From Pseudomonadota bacterium (GTDB lineage: Bacteria; Pseudomonadota; Alphaproteobacteria; Caulobacterales; Caulobacteraceae): a stretch of DNA of 7,366 bases. Both the position numbers and the translations under genes were made by a program. The notes under the pieces are model-generated. The model had not been told where the DNA came from. It was given only the letters and a program-made list of their open reading frames with translations, and made no database searches. Shown here piece by piece: positions 1-6,093 of the stretch (position 1 is its first letter; each line of letters begins with the position of its first letter). The stretch is from NCBI GenBank assembly GCA_023436945.1, contig JAEZHG010000058.1:1-7366 (forward strand), written 5' to 3'.

Positions 1-628
1 CTTCTGCGGCGCGGCGCTCGATCTCGGCCATGGCGGGCTCGGACTGGCGCGCGATGATGCCACGGGCACCCGATTTCAGAATCCCGGCCTTTTCCCGCGC
101 AATCCCTGCCAGATCGGTGCCGAGGAATTCGGCGTGGTCCAGATCGATCGGGGTGATGACACTGAGCAGAGGGCGCTCGATGACATTGGTGGCGTCCAGA
201 ACGCCGCCCAACCCGACCTCGACAATGGCCAGATCCGCAGGTGTTTCGGCCATGGCCAGCAGGCCCGCTGCCGTGGTGCTTTCAAACACGGTCGCCTCGC
301 CGCCGGTCGCGGCCATAGCCTCTTCCACGCGGTCCAGGATGGCATTCAGCTGGTCATCGGAGATCAGCTCGCCCGCCAGACGGATGCGCTCGTTGAAGCG
401 GACCAGATGGGGCGAGGTATAGGTGTGGACCTTGAGCCCCGCAGCCTCGGCGATCGCGCGGATCAGGGAAACGGTCGATCCCTTGCCGTTGGTACCCGCC
501 ACATGGATGACAGGCGGCAGCCGGTCCTGCGGATTGCCCAGCGCCGCACACAGGGCCTGCATGCGGCCAAGGGACAGGTCGATGCGCTGGGGATGCCGCG
601 CCTTCAGACGGTCGGAAATCGGGTCCAA
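1..628 (-). CDS. folC: Dihydrofolate synthase / folylpolyglutamate synthase FolC, N-terminal part (3' end beyond window)
   Basis: FolC is a cytoplasmic ATP-dependent Mur-ligase-family enzyme that adds glutamate to dihydropteroate and to folates. The 209 residues present contain the P-loop GTNGKGST (about 45-52), then SPHLVRFNERI (72-82), then EVGLGG-LDATN (137-148), a TPIDLDH stretch (159-165) with the metal/ATP-site histidine region, and REKAGI (178-183), whose lysine is carbamylated in characterised FolC. The reading frame is open to the left edge, so the C-terminal half is missing only because the window stops. I chose a TTG start at 628: it gives the usual N-terminus (PISDRLKARHPQRIDLSLGR), and an AAAGGGAAA stretch lies about 12 bases upstream. 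The first in-frame ATG (562) would remove conserved residues. It follows accD by 28 bases, as in many alphaproteobacteria. Residue 143 is Val where GLGGRLDATN normally has Arg. Confidence 0.95.
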   Translation of the reverse strand, partial: MDPISDRLKARHPQRIDLSLGRMQALCAALGNPQDRLPPVIHVAGTNGKGSTVSLIRAIAEAAGLKVHTYTSPHLVRFNERIRLAGELISDDQLNAILDRVEEAMAATGGEATVFESTTAAGLLAMAETPADLAIVEVGLGGVLDATNVIERPLLSVITPIDLDHAEFLGTDLAGIAREKAGILKSGARGIIARQSEPAMAEIERRAAE

Positions 629-656
629 GACGCGACGTTTCCCTTTAGATTGGCCC

Positions 657-1550
657 TCAGGCGGCCTTCTTGCGCTTGCCGTCCATCAGGATGGACAGGA
701 TACGGCCAAGGGTTTGCGGCAGGTCGTGACGGCTCACCACCTTGTCCACCATGCCCTTGTCCTTGAGGTATTCGGCGCGCTGGAAGCCCGGCGGCAGTTT
801 CTCGCGGATGGTGGTCTCGATCACGCGCGGACCGGCAAAGCCGATCAGTGCACCCGGCTCGGCCAGATGCACATCGCCCAGCATGGCGTAGGACGCGGTC
901 ACGCCACCCGTGGTCGGGTCGGTCAGAACCACAACATAGGGAAGCTGGTTTTGCTTCAGGTCCTGAATGGCCAGAGTGGTACGGGCCATCTGCATCAACG
1001 ACAGAGCGCCTTCCTGCATACGGGCACCACCAGCGGCGGTGAAGCAGACCAGCGGCACACCGCGCTTCACAGCTTCCTGTGCGGCAGTGATGAAGGCCTC
1101 GCCCGCAGCCATGCCCAGCGAACCACCCATGAAGGTGAAGTCCTGAACGATGACGACAGCCTCGGTGCCGTCGATCTTGCCATAGCCGATGGCCATGGTG
1201 TCCGGACGACCCGCAGCCTTACGGGCGGCGACCAGACGATCCTTATAGGGTTTTCCGTCCGAGAAGTTCAGCGGATCTTCTGGCACAGCCGGCGTATCGA
1301 TCGGCTCGAACTTACCGTCGTCGAAGGTCGCCTTCAGACGGGTCGGCGCATTGATACGCATGTGACGGCCCGACGGGGTCACCCACAGGGCGGCCTCAAG
1401 GTCCGAGCGATAGATCATCTCGCCCGTGTCGGGGTCTTTCACCCAAAGATTGTCAGGCGTCTCGGTCGTTTTGACGACCTTGCGGACACCGGGGGACAGG
1501 CGCGAAAGCCAGCCACCACGGGCTTTGTTCTCGGAATTCTTATCGACCAT
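657..1550 (-). CDS. accD: Acetyl-CoA carboxylase carboxyltransferase subunit beta AccD
   Basis: AccD pairs with AccA (not in this window) to transfer the carboxyl group from carboxybiotin-BCCP to acetyl-CoA, the first committed step of fatty-acid synthesis in the cytoplasm. The 297-residue protein has the crotonase-fold core: FMGGSLGMAAG (140-150), the glycine-rich FTAAGGARMQEG (170-181), LTDPTTGGVTASYAMLGD (209-226), and GFAGPRVIE with REKLPPGFQR (237-258). The N-terminal zinc ribbon of E. coli AccD aligns with residues 35-65, but all four cysteines are absent: KCDSCG corresponds to KDPDTG and CPKC to TPSG. The only Cys in the protein is Cys169 in the core. The start is fixed by an in-frame TAA four codons upstream of the ATG. 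There is no clear Shine-Dalgarno sequence. A 34-base gap with a small stem-loop separates it from trpA; folC follows after 28 bases. The C-terminal tail is short and basic. Confidence 0.97.
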   Translation of the reverse strand: MVDKNSENKARGGWLSRLSPGVRKVVKTTETPDNLWVKDPDTGEMIYRSDLEAALWVTPSGRHMRINAPTRLKATFDDGKFEPIDTPAVPEDPLNFSDGKPYKDRLVAARKAAGRPDTMAIGYGKIDGTEAVVIVQDFTFMGGSLGMAAGEAFITAAQEAVKRGVPLVCFTAAGGARMQEGALSLMQMARTTLAIQDLKQNQLPYVVVLTDPTTGGVTASYAMLGDVHLAEPGALIGFAGPRVIETTIREKLPPGFQRAEYLKDKGMVDKVVSRHDLPQTLGRILSILMDGKRKKAA

Positions 1551-1565
1551 GGGGGCTATTTAGAC

Positions 1566-1584
1566 GGTTTCCGCGACGGAAGCA
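1566..1584 (-). other. Small stem-loop in the trpA-accD gap
   Basis: The 34 bases between the trpA stop and the accD start hold TTCCG-TCG-CGGAA, a perfect 5-bp stem with a 3-base loop (arms 1569-1573 and 1577-1581). There is no T-run after it, so it does not look like a terminator. It might modulate accD expression or mRNA stability, but it could equally be chance. It is the only structure seen between the two genes. Confidence 0.25.
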
Positions 1585-2403
1585 CTAGTTACGTGCATCA
1601 CGAACGGCATCAGACAGTTCGCGCACCTTTGCCAGTACACGCGGCACAGCTGGCTCATTGGCCTCCAGCGCAGCAGCGACCACATCGACCAGCGCCGAAC
1701 CGACAACCACCGCATCGGCCACGCGGGCGATCTCTGCTGCACGTTCCGGCGTCTTGATGCCGAAACCGACGGCGACCGGAAGGCCCGATGCCTTGCGCAC
1801 ACGCTCCACAGCCGGAGCGACCGATGCGGCCTGCGCTTCCTTCACGCCCGTTACGCCCGCAACCGAGACATAATAGACAAATCCAGACGTGCCCTGAACG
1901 ATGGTGGCCAGACGCGCATCATCGGACGTCGGCGTGGCCAGACGGATCAGCGACAGTTGCTCGGCATCCAGTGCCTTTGCCAGATCGCCAGCCTCTTCCG
2001 GCGGGCAGTCCACAGCGATCAGGCCGTCTACGCCAGCCTCAGCCGCTTCCATGGCAAAACGCTCATAGCCATAGGATTCCACCGGGTTCAGATAGCCCAT
2101 CAGGATCAGCGGCGTGTCCTGATCTTCTTTACGGAAATCAGCCACCAGATCGAGCGTGCCACGCAGCGTCATGCCTGCGTTCAGACCACGCAGTGCCGCG
2201 CGCTGGATCGGCGGGCCTTCGGCCATAGGGTCAGAGAACGCCAGGCCCAGCTCGATGATGTCGGCGCCCGCTTGCGGCAGGCCTTTGAGGATTTCCAGCG
2301 CCTCTTCACGCGACGGATCGCCCGTCATGACATAGGGCACAAAACCGGCGCGGTTCTCGGCCTTCAGTTTCGCAAAGCGGGCATCAATACGCGCAGTCGT
2401 CAT
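1585..2403 (-). CDS. trpA: Tryptophan synthase alpha subunit TrpA
   Basis: TrpA cleaves indole-3-glycerol phosphate to indole and glyceraldehyde-3-phosphate and passes indole through a tunnel to TrpB in the alpha2-beta2 complex. The 272-residue TIM barrel shows the start of the barrel (GFVPYVMTGDP, 20-30), the catalytic strand/loop ELGLAFSDPMAEGPPIQ (51-67), MGYLNPVESYG, VDCPPEEA, the VSVAGVTG loop 6, and phosphate-binding VGFGI and VVGSALV. The E. coli catalytic Glu49 is conserved as Glu51, but the second catalytic residue (E. coli Asp60) is Glu62, and Pro53 of loop 2 is Ala55. The ATG at 2403 is preferred over one at 2418 because GGGGAG (2413-2408) sits 4 bases ahead of it. The ATG overlaps the TGA of the upstream lipoprotein gene (ATGA, 2403-2400), implying translational coupling. 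It is separated from trpB by two non-trp genes, which is unusual. Confidence 0.97.
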   Translation of the reverse strand: MTTARIDARFAKLKAENRAGFVPYVMTGDPSREEALEILKGLPQAGADIIELGLAFSDPMAEGPPIQRAALRGLNAGMTLRGTLDLVADFRKEDQDTPLILMGYLNPVESYGYERFAMEAAEAGVDGLIAVDCPPEEAGDLAKALDAEQLSLIRLATPTSDDARLATIVQGTSGFVYYVSVAGVTGVKEAQAASVAPAVERVRKASGLPVAVGFGIKTPERAAEIARVADAVVVGSALVDVVAAALEANEPAVPRVLAKVRELSDAVRDARN

Positions 2404-2807
2404 TTCTCTCCCCGGCATTCCAGCCAGCCCCGAACGGGATAGTATCCAAAGGTTTTCGCATCGCGCGGCAGGCCTACGCTCTCAAGCTCGGCCATGGCGT
2501 AACAAACGCGGGCCGTTGAGCCGAGACGGCTTCCAGACGGGCCTGTCGGCTCTCCGCAAACCTTACCGTCTTCGATGCGGCTATTTGTAAGTTCCACAGA
2601 CTGATCGTCGCCTGACAGACAGATCGACACCCGATCCGCCCCGCCATACTGGCGTCCTGCAACAGTCTGCGGGTGTGTCAAAGCCTGTTCTGCCGCAAAG
2701 GCGCGCGCGATGTTGTCAGGCGTCGGAGCCAGCGAAGAGAACTTCACCGTCTCCACACAGCCCGCCAAGACCAACGTCAGCGCTACTGCTGCGGCAGTTT
2801 TCATCAT
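2400..2807 (-). CDS. Small cysteine-rich lipoprotein of unknown function, between trpB and trpA
   Basis: I do not recognise a family for this 135-residue protein. It begins with MMKT, a hydrophobic stretch (residues 5-15) and a good lipobox LAGC with lipidated Cys17. Val follows at +2, which argues for outer-membrane rather than inner-membrane retention if E. coli sorting rules apply. The mature part has four more cysteines (63, 84, 102, 131), a number suited to two periplasmic disulfides, and no further membrane segment. Its ATG overlaps the TGA of the upstream small gene (ATGA, 2807-2804) and its own TGA overlaps the trpA ATG (2403-2400). No Shine-Dalgarno sequence is visible before it, so it probably depends on coupling. 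Its role in a tryptophan operon is unknown; it may simply ride on a constitutive transcript. Confidence 0.88.
   Translation of the reverse strand: MMKTAAAVALTLVLAGCVETVKFSSLAPTPDNIARAFAAEQALTHPQTVAGRQYGGADRVSICLSGDDQSVELTNSRIEDGKVCGEPTGPSGSRLGSTARVCYAMAELESVGLPRDAKTFGYYPVRGWLECRGEK
2408..2413 (-). promoter_or_regulatory. Shine-Dalgarno sequence of trpA
   Basis: GGGGAG on the minus strand, 4 bases before the trpA ATG at 2403. It lies inside the last codons of the preceding lipoprotein gene. It decides between the two candidate starts (2403 rather than 2418) and fits reinitiation after the overlapping stop codon. Confidence 0.6.
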
Positions 2808-3226
2808 GAGCCGGGATTGGCGCAGACATCGCCGGGAACATAGGCAAAGCCGAGGAAGGCCGGAGCCTCGGCAGCCTGCGGCTTGGTGGTGTCATAGAAG
2901 GCCACCATCTGCATGCCGTCACAGCCGCCAGCCTCGCGGCGCTTGACGAAAACCACGCGGTTGTCGTCGCCGTCGGCAGCAATCCAGCCCTTTTCCTCAA
3001 GCTGGCGCATATAGCTTTCGGCCAGCGGGCCGATCTCGTCCATGCGCGCCGTCATGCAGAAAGCCGGAGCCCGCAGAAGACCGCCACAGTCCGGAGCGGC
3101 CACAGCGGGTGCCTGCACCGGAATGTCGGTCGGAATGGCGACAGGGGCCGCGGCCGGAGGCGCGGTTCCCACCGGAGCATCCTGTGGCGTGACGAGGGCC
3201 AGTGCGGCCATGAGGGAAACGATCAT
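2804..3226 (-). CDS. Small probable exported protein with four cysteines, between trpB and trpA
   Basis: This 140-residue protein is not assigned to a named family. The N-terminus (MIVSLMAALALV) is a short hydrophobic stretch without the usual basic residues, so export is likely but not certain. A Pro/Ala/Val-rich linker (about 13-45) follows, then a compact domain of about 95 residues with Cys47, Cys57, Cys102 and Cys135, probably two disulfides. Readable landmarks are LLRAPAFC, GWIAADGDDNRVVFV, GGCDGMQMVAFYDTT and FLGFAYVPGDVC. The start is fixed because the trpB stop TAA is followed directly by an in-frame TAG and then this ATG. GGAG lies 9 bases upstream (3239-3236), inside the last trpB codons. 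The gene ends in an ATGA overlap with the lipoprotein gene. The tight packing says it is a true operon member, although it has no evident role in tryptophan synthesis. Confidence 0.85.
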   Translation of the reverse strand: MIVSLMAALALVTPQDAPVGTAPPAAAPVAIPTDIPVQAPAVAAPDCGGLLRAPAFCMTARMDEIGPLAESYMRQLEEKGWIAADGDDNRVVFVKRREAGGCDGMQMVAFYDTTKPQAAEAPAFLGFAYVPGDVCANPGS

Positions 3227-3229
3227 CTA

Positions 3230-4447
3230 TTACAGCTCCACACCAAGGTGTTTGGCGACCGTGAAGATGTCCTTGTCACCACGACCGGACAGCACCACGA
3301 CGATATCGCCCCCCTTGCCCACTTCACGGGCAATCTCGCCTGCGCGCGCGATAGCGTGCGAAGGCTCCAGAGCCGGAATGATACCTTCCAGCTTGGAGAT
3401 CATCTGGAAGGCTCCCAGCGCCTCGGCGTCGGTCGTCGAGCGGTACTCGCCGCGACCCAGATCATTCAGCCAAGCATGTTCAGGGCCGATACCCGGATAG
3501 TCGAGACCTGCCGAGATGGAGTGGCCCTCGAGGATTTGCCCATCGGCATCTTGCAGCAGATAGGTGCGGTTGCCGTGCAGAACGCCCGGACGGCCGCCCT
3601 TCAGCGAGGCCGCGTGGCCATTATCGACATCCAGACCATGGCCTGCGGCTTCCACACCGATCAGGCGCACGCCCTCGTCGTTCACGAACGGGTGCATGGC
3701 ACCGATGGCGTTCGAGCCACCGCCGATACAGGCCACAACAGCCTGGGGCAGGTTGCCGATCTGGGCCAGCGACTGGGCCTTGATTTCCTTGCCGATCACC
3801 GACTGGAAGTCGCGCACCATCTCCGGATAGGGCGCAGGACCAGCCGCCGTGCCGATGATATAATAGGTATCCGCCACGTTCGTGACCCAGTCACGCATGG
3901 CCTCGTTCATGGCGTCTTTCAGAGTCGCGGCGCCCGCCGTCACAGCGTTCACTTCGGCACCCAGAAGCTTCATGCGGAAGACGTTCGGCTGCTGACGCTC
4001 GACGTCCACAGCGCCCATATAAACCGTGCACGGCAGGTCGAACCGCGCACAGACGGTGGCCGAGGCCACGCCGTGCTGGCCTGCACCCGTCTCGGCGATG
4101 ATGCGGGTCTTGCCCATGCGGCGGGCCAAAAGGATCTGGCCCATGCAGTTGTTGATCTTGTGCGCGCCCGTGTGATTCAGTTCCTCGCGCTTCAGCCAGA
4201 TACGCGCGCCGCCGAAATGCTCGGTCAGACGCTCGGCGTGATAGAGCGGGCTTTCACGACCGACGTAGTATTTCAGATAGCCGTCCAGCTCTTCCTGAAA
4301 CGTCGGGTCTGCCTTGGCTGCCTTATAGGCCTCACCCAGTTCATGGATGAGCGGCATCAGGGTTTCCGGCACAAAGCGACCGCCGTAGGGGCCAAAACGG
4401 CCCTGTTCATCGGGCCATGCGTAGGTGTTGGTCAGGGCTTGGTTCAC
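3230..4447 (-). CDS. trpB: Tryptophan synthase beta subunit TrpB
   Basis: TrpB is the PLP enzyme that condenses indole from TrpA with L-serine to give tryptophan. The 405-residue length is normal for TrpB1. Visible in order are the N-terminal [15 protein letters not shown] (16-30), the PLP lysine Lys97 in [10 protein letters not shown], the catalytic Glu119 in AETGAGQHG, the cofactor phosphate loop GGGSNAIG (242-249), [15 protein letters not shown] (310-324) lining the monovalent-cation and tunnel region, and LSGRGDKD (386-393), whose Ser387 contacts the pyridine nitrogen. The start is GTG at 4447: an in-frame TAG lies four codons upstream, and no good Shine-Dalgarno precedes it. It follows trpF by 41 bases. 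Directly after its TAA come two small envelope-protein genes instead of trpA. Confidence 0.98.
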   Translation of the reverse strand: MNQALTNTYAWPDEQGRFGPYGGRFVPETLMPLIHELGEAYKAAKADPTFQEELDGYLKYYVGRESPLYHAERLTEHFGGARIWLKREELNHTGAHKINNCMGQILLARRMGKTRIIAETGAGQHGVASATVCARFDLPCTVYMGAVDVERQQPNVFRMKLLGAEVNAVTAGAATLKDAMNEAMRDWVTNVADTYYIIGTAAGPAPYPEMVRDFQSVIGKEIKAQSLAQIGNLPQAVVACIGGGSNAIGAMHPFVNDEGVRLIGVEAAGHGLDVDNGHAASLKGGRPGVLHGNRTYLLQDADGQILEGHSISAGLDYPGIGPEHAWLNDLGRGEYRSTTDAEALGAFQMISKLEGIIPALEPSHAIARAGEIAREVGKGGDIVVVLSGRGDKDIFTVAKHLGVEL

Positions 4448-4488
4448 GACAGCAATCTACTGGGAGGAAGACGACGAAATCAGGGCGG

Positions 4489-5133
4489 TTAGTCCCTGCC
4501 TAGGCGGGCGGTATCCAGAAACGAGCGGATCAGGGTGATGTCCTTAACACCCGGCGCGCTTTCAACGCCAGAGGAGACATCAACCATCTTTGCAGCAGTT
4601 ATGCGCAAAGCTTCACCGATATTGGTGCCATCGAGGCCACCTGCGAGAAACCATTTTGCCGGAAGCGGACGATTGGCCATCAGCGACCAGTCGAAGCTGT
4701 GCCCCACGCCGCCGGGAAGGTCTGCCCCCTTGGGTGGTTTGGCATCGAACAGCAGGATGTCGGCGGTCTCGTTCCATAGGTCCACATCTACGAAATCCGC
4801 CTCATCGCGGATTGGCAGGGCCTTGATGATTTTCGCATCCGTAAGCGCACGAACCTCGGCGGCGCGCTCGATGCTCTCGCTACCATGAAGCTGGATGTAG
4901 TCCGGCTTTAGGTGGGTGGAGATACGCGCCAGCAGGTCATTGTCGGGATTGACGACCACTGCCACGATCTGCGCACGGCCACGGGCGGCGGCAAAAAGCT
5001 CGCCTGCCTGTTCCGGCTCCAGATGGCGTGGGCTTTTGGGAAAGATCACCGCCCCGACATAGGCCGCGCCGCCCTCAAGGGCCGCTTCAAGCGTTTCAGG
5101 CGTCGATAGCCCGCAGATCTTTACCTCGGTCAT
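4489..5133 (-). CDS. trpF: Phosphoribosylanthranilate isomerase TrpF
   Basis: TrpF carries out the Amadori rearrangement of N-(5-phosphoribosyl)anthranilate to CdRP in tryptophan synthesis. The 214-residue (beta-alpha)8 protein has the general-base cysteine in KICGLS (Cys7), FPKSPRHL (31-38), QLHGSE (81-86), the general-acid aspartate in LLFDAKPPKG (Asp130), and the phosphate-binding GGLDGTN (165-171), SSGVES (187-192) and PGVKD (194-198). Together these cover the full length of the family. I chose ATG at 5133 because the product then begins with the family N-terminus (MTEVKICGL). An in-frame TTG at 5169 would add 12 residues not typical of TrpF. No Shine-Dalgarno is visible for either start. 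It heads the trp block, 60 bases after an unrelated lipoprotein gene. That gap holds no run of Trp codons, so there is no sign of a trp attenuator. Confidence 0.96.
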   Translation of the reverse strand: MTEVKICGLSTPETLEAALEGGAAYVGAVIFPKSPRHLEPEQAGELFAAARGRAQIVAVVVNPDNDLLARISTHLKPDYIQLHGSESIERAAEVRALTDAKIIKALPIRDEADFVDVDLWNETADILLFDAKPPKGADLPGGVGHSFDWSLMANRPLPAKWFLAGGLDGTNIGEALRITAAKMVDVSSGVESAPGVKDITLIRSFLDTARLGRD

Positions 5134-5188
5134 AAATAACGAGGTGCGCGACCCTGACGACGAGGTCAAGGCCGCATACGGAACTGTC

Positions 5189-5203
5189 CGATTTCAAAAA
5201 TCG
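5189..5203 (-). other. Short AT-rich palindrome ahead of trpF
   Basis: CGATTT-TTG-AAATCG is a perfect 6-bp inverted repeat with a 3-base spacer, lying over the stop codon of the lipoprotein gene and about 56 bases before the trpF ATG. No T-run follows, so it is a poor terminator. It could be a protein-binding site near a trpF promoter or chance. I could not find a convincing -35/-10 pair for trpF. Confidence 0.2.
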
Positions 5204-5550
5204 AGTGACGCGATAGACGGGCGCTGTGGTGCCTCGTCCTCTGCAACACGCCATGCGCCTTGCGCAGTCACAGCGACAGCAAAAACATAGAAGCGAGAGC
5301 GACTATCAGAACTATGGGATCGACTTTGCTGGGCATTGGCAAACTCGAGAGCAATCTCATCAAGCCCGCACCCCAGAACTGGCCCAAAGACCTGACACAC
5401 GGCCCCCTCTGTCGCGCCGGCCGACGGGCAAGCCATCCATGTCACCACACGGGCGGGACACGGTTCAGCGCTTGGGGTTACGGGTAAGGTTTTGCAGCCA
5501 TAGGCCATCAAGGCGAGGCTCAAAGCCGCAATCATCCGCGATGAAAACAT
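5194..5550 (-). CDS. Small cysteine-rich lipoprotein of unknown function upstream of trpF
   Basis: This 118-residue protein has no family I recognise. It starts MFSSRMIAALSLALMAYGC: a basic residue, a hydrophobic core (6-16), then an acceptable though not ideal lipobox (MAYGC, Cys19). The mature chain has four more cysteines (31, 41, 52, 61), all in its first half, a Ser/Arg-rich section near 75-87 and a hydrophobic stretch RFYVFAVAVTAQGAW (86-100) that reads more like beta strands than a membrane helix. The ATG at 5550 is chosen over a TTG at 5598 because GGGGGAGG sits 5 bases upstream and the signal peptide then begins correctly. The coding DNA looks less GC-rich than its neighbours, especially around 5270-5370, which may mean relaxed constraint or recent acquisition. 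It lies between the basic-protein gene and trpF. Confidence 0.75.
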   Translation of the reverse strand: MFSSRMIAALSLALMAYGCKTLPVTPSAEPCPARVVTWMACPSAGATEGAVCQVFGPVLGCGLDEIALEFANAQQSRSHSSDSRSRFYVFAVAVTAQGAWRVAEDEAPQRPSIASLDF

Positions 5551-5555
5551 GATCG

Positions 5556-5563
5556 CCTCCCCC
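5556..5563 (-). promoter_or_regulatory. Strong Shine-Dalgarno sequence of the upstream lipoprotein gene
   Basis: GGGGGAGG on the minus strand, 5 bases before the ATG at 5550. It is the closest match to the anti-Shine-Dalgarno in the window. It settles the start of the lipoprotein gene and supports the minus strand over the plus-strand ORFs across this region. Confidence 0.7.
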
Positions 5564-5613
5564 TTCCAATGAAGCCGGAACAGGGAGGCTAGGATCAATG
5601 TCTCACGAAAGCA

Positions 5614-6093
5614 TTATCGCGGTCCGGCGCGTTTGGCGGCGGGTTTGCTGCCCTCGGCATTCAGTGCGCCGGAGGGGGCGTTCTTCTTGTTGGGCTTTGC
5701 AGCAGGACCTTCGTTGGCGGTCTTGTGGTCTTTCAGTTCGGCCTCGACAGCCTTGTCGGCCTTGGCCTTGCGCTTCACCGCAGCTTTCAGATTGGCTGTC
5801 GCGGTTGCACCCTTACGGGTCTGGGCGCGGTCCTGAAGGGCGGCGTTCACACGCTCGATGGCCGTGATCAGGATGTCTTTCTTCTCGCGTGCGCCGGTAT
5901 CGGGATTGGCACCGCCGCCTTTGCGGGCTGTGCGATTACGCTCGCGGATCAGGCGCTGGACACGCTCGCGGCGACTGCGGAGCTGCTTCGCAAGATCGGT
6001 CAGTTCGCGGTGGGATAGGCCGTCCAGATTTTTGGACTGTTCGACCAGTTGCTTCTCGTTCTCGTCGAGCGAACGCTTGGAAGTGGCATTCAT
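5614..6093 (-). CDS. Uncharacterised basic protein with helical N-terminus and Lys/Ala-rich tail
   Basis: I do not recognise a named family. The 159-residue product has a probably helical, highly charged N-terminal part (about 8-55: ENEKQLVEQSKNLDGLSHRE, then many Arg/Lys), a Gly-rich turn with KGGGANPDTG (58-67), a second predicted helix EKKDILITAIERVNAALQDR (70-89), and a low-complexity tail (about 92-159) made mainly of Lys, Ala, Pro, Asn and Gly. There is no signal peptide, membrane segment or cysteine. The tail resembles histone H1-like or nucleic-acid-binding tails, so DNA or RNA binding is a guess from composition only. The helical part resembles small uncharacterised alphaproteobacterial proteins I have seen, but I cannot name them. 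I chose ATG at 6093; a TTG at 6129 would add 12 residues encoded by a hairpin. A possible promoter and stem-loop lie immediately upstream. Confidence 0.85.
   Translation of the reverse strand: MNATSKRSLDENEKQLVEQSKNLDGLSHRELTDLAKQLRSRRERVQRLIRERNRTARKGGGANPDTGAREKKDILITAIERVNAALQDRAQTRKGATATANLKAAVKRKAKADKAVEAELKDHKTANEGPAAKPNKKNAPSGALNAEGSKPAAKRAGPR

Noticed and set aside
423..1757. Long plus-strand ORF (444 codons) opposite accD
   Set aside because: It is antisense to a clearly conserved AccD and crosses gene boundaries; its product has no recognisable motif. Long antisense ORFs are expected in GC-rich DNA with strong codon bias.
2804..3226. The small gene after trpB as a remnant of a duplicated trp gene
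   Set aside because: Its sequence shows no resemblance to TrpA, TrpB or TrpF, and it is a complete ORF with a fixed start and compact overlaps.
4462..4470. GGGAGGAAG on the plus strand in the trpF-trpB gap, a perfect ribosome-binding-site look-alike
   Set aside because: No plausible plus-strand start codon and coding frame follow it; on the minus strand it reads CTTCCTCCC, which has no clear role.
3248..4492. Long plus-strand ORF (414 codons) opposite trpB
   Set aside because: It mirrors TrpB codons almost over their whole length, has no domain signature, and lacks support from gene context.
5134..5169. N-terminal extension of TrpF from a TTG at 5169
   Set aside because: The extra residues are not typical of TrpF, the family N-terminus begins at the ATG at 5133, and no ribosome binding site precedes the TTG.
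5226..5552. Plus-strand ORFs across the upstream lipoprotein gene
   Set aside because: The minus-strand gene has a strong Shine-Dalgarno, a signal peptide and a lipobox; the plus-strand products show no such features.
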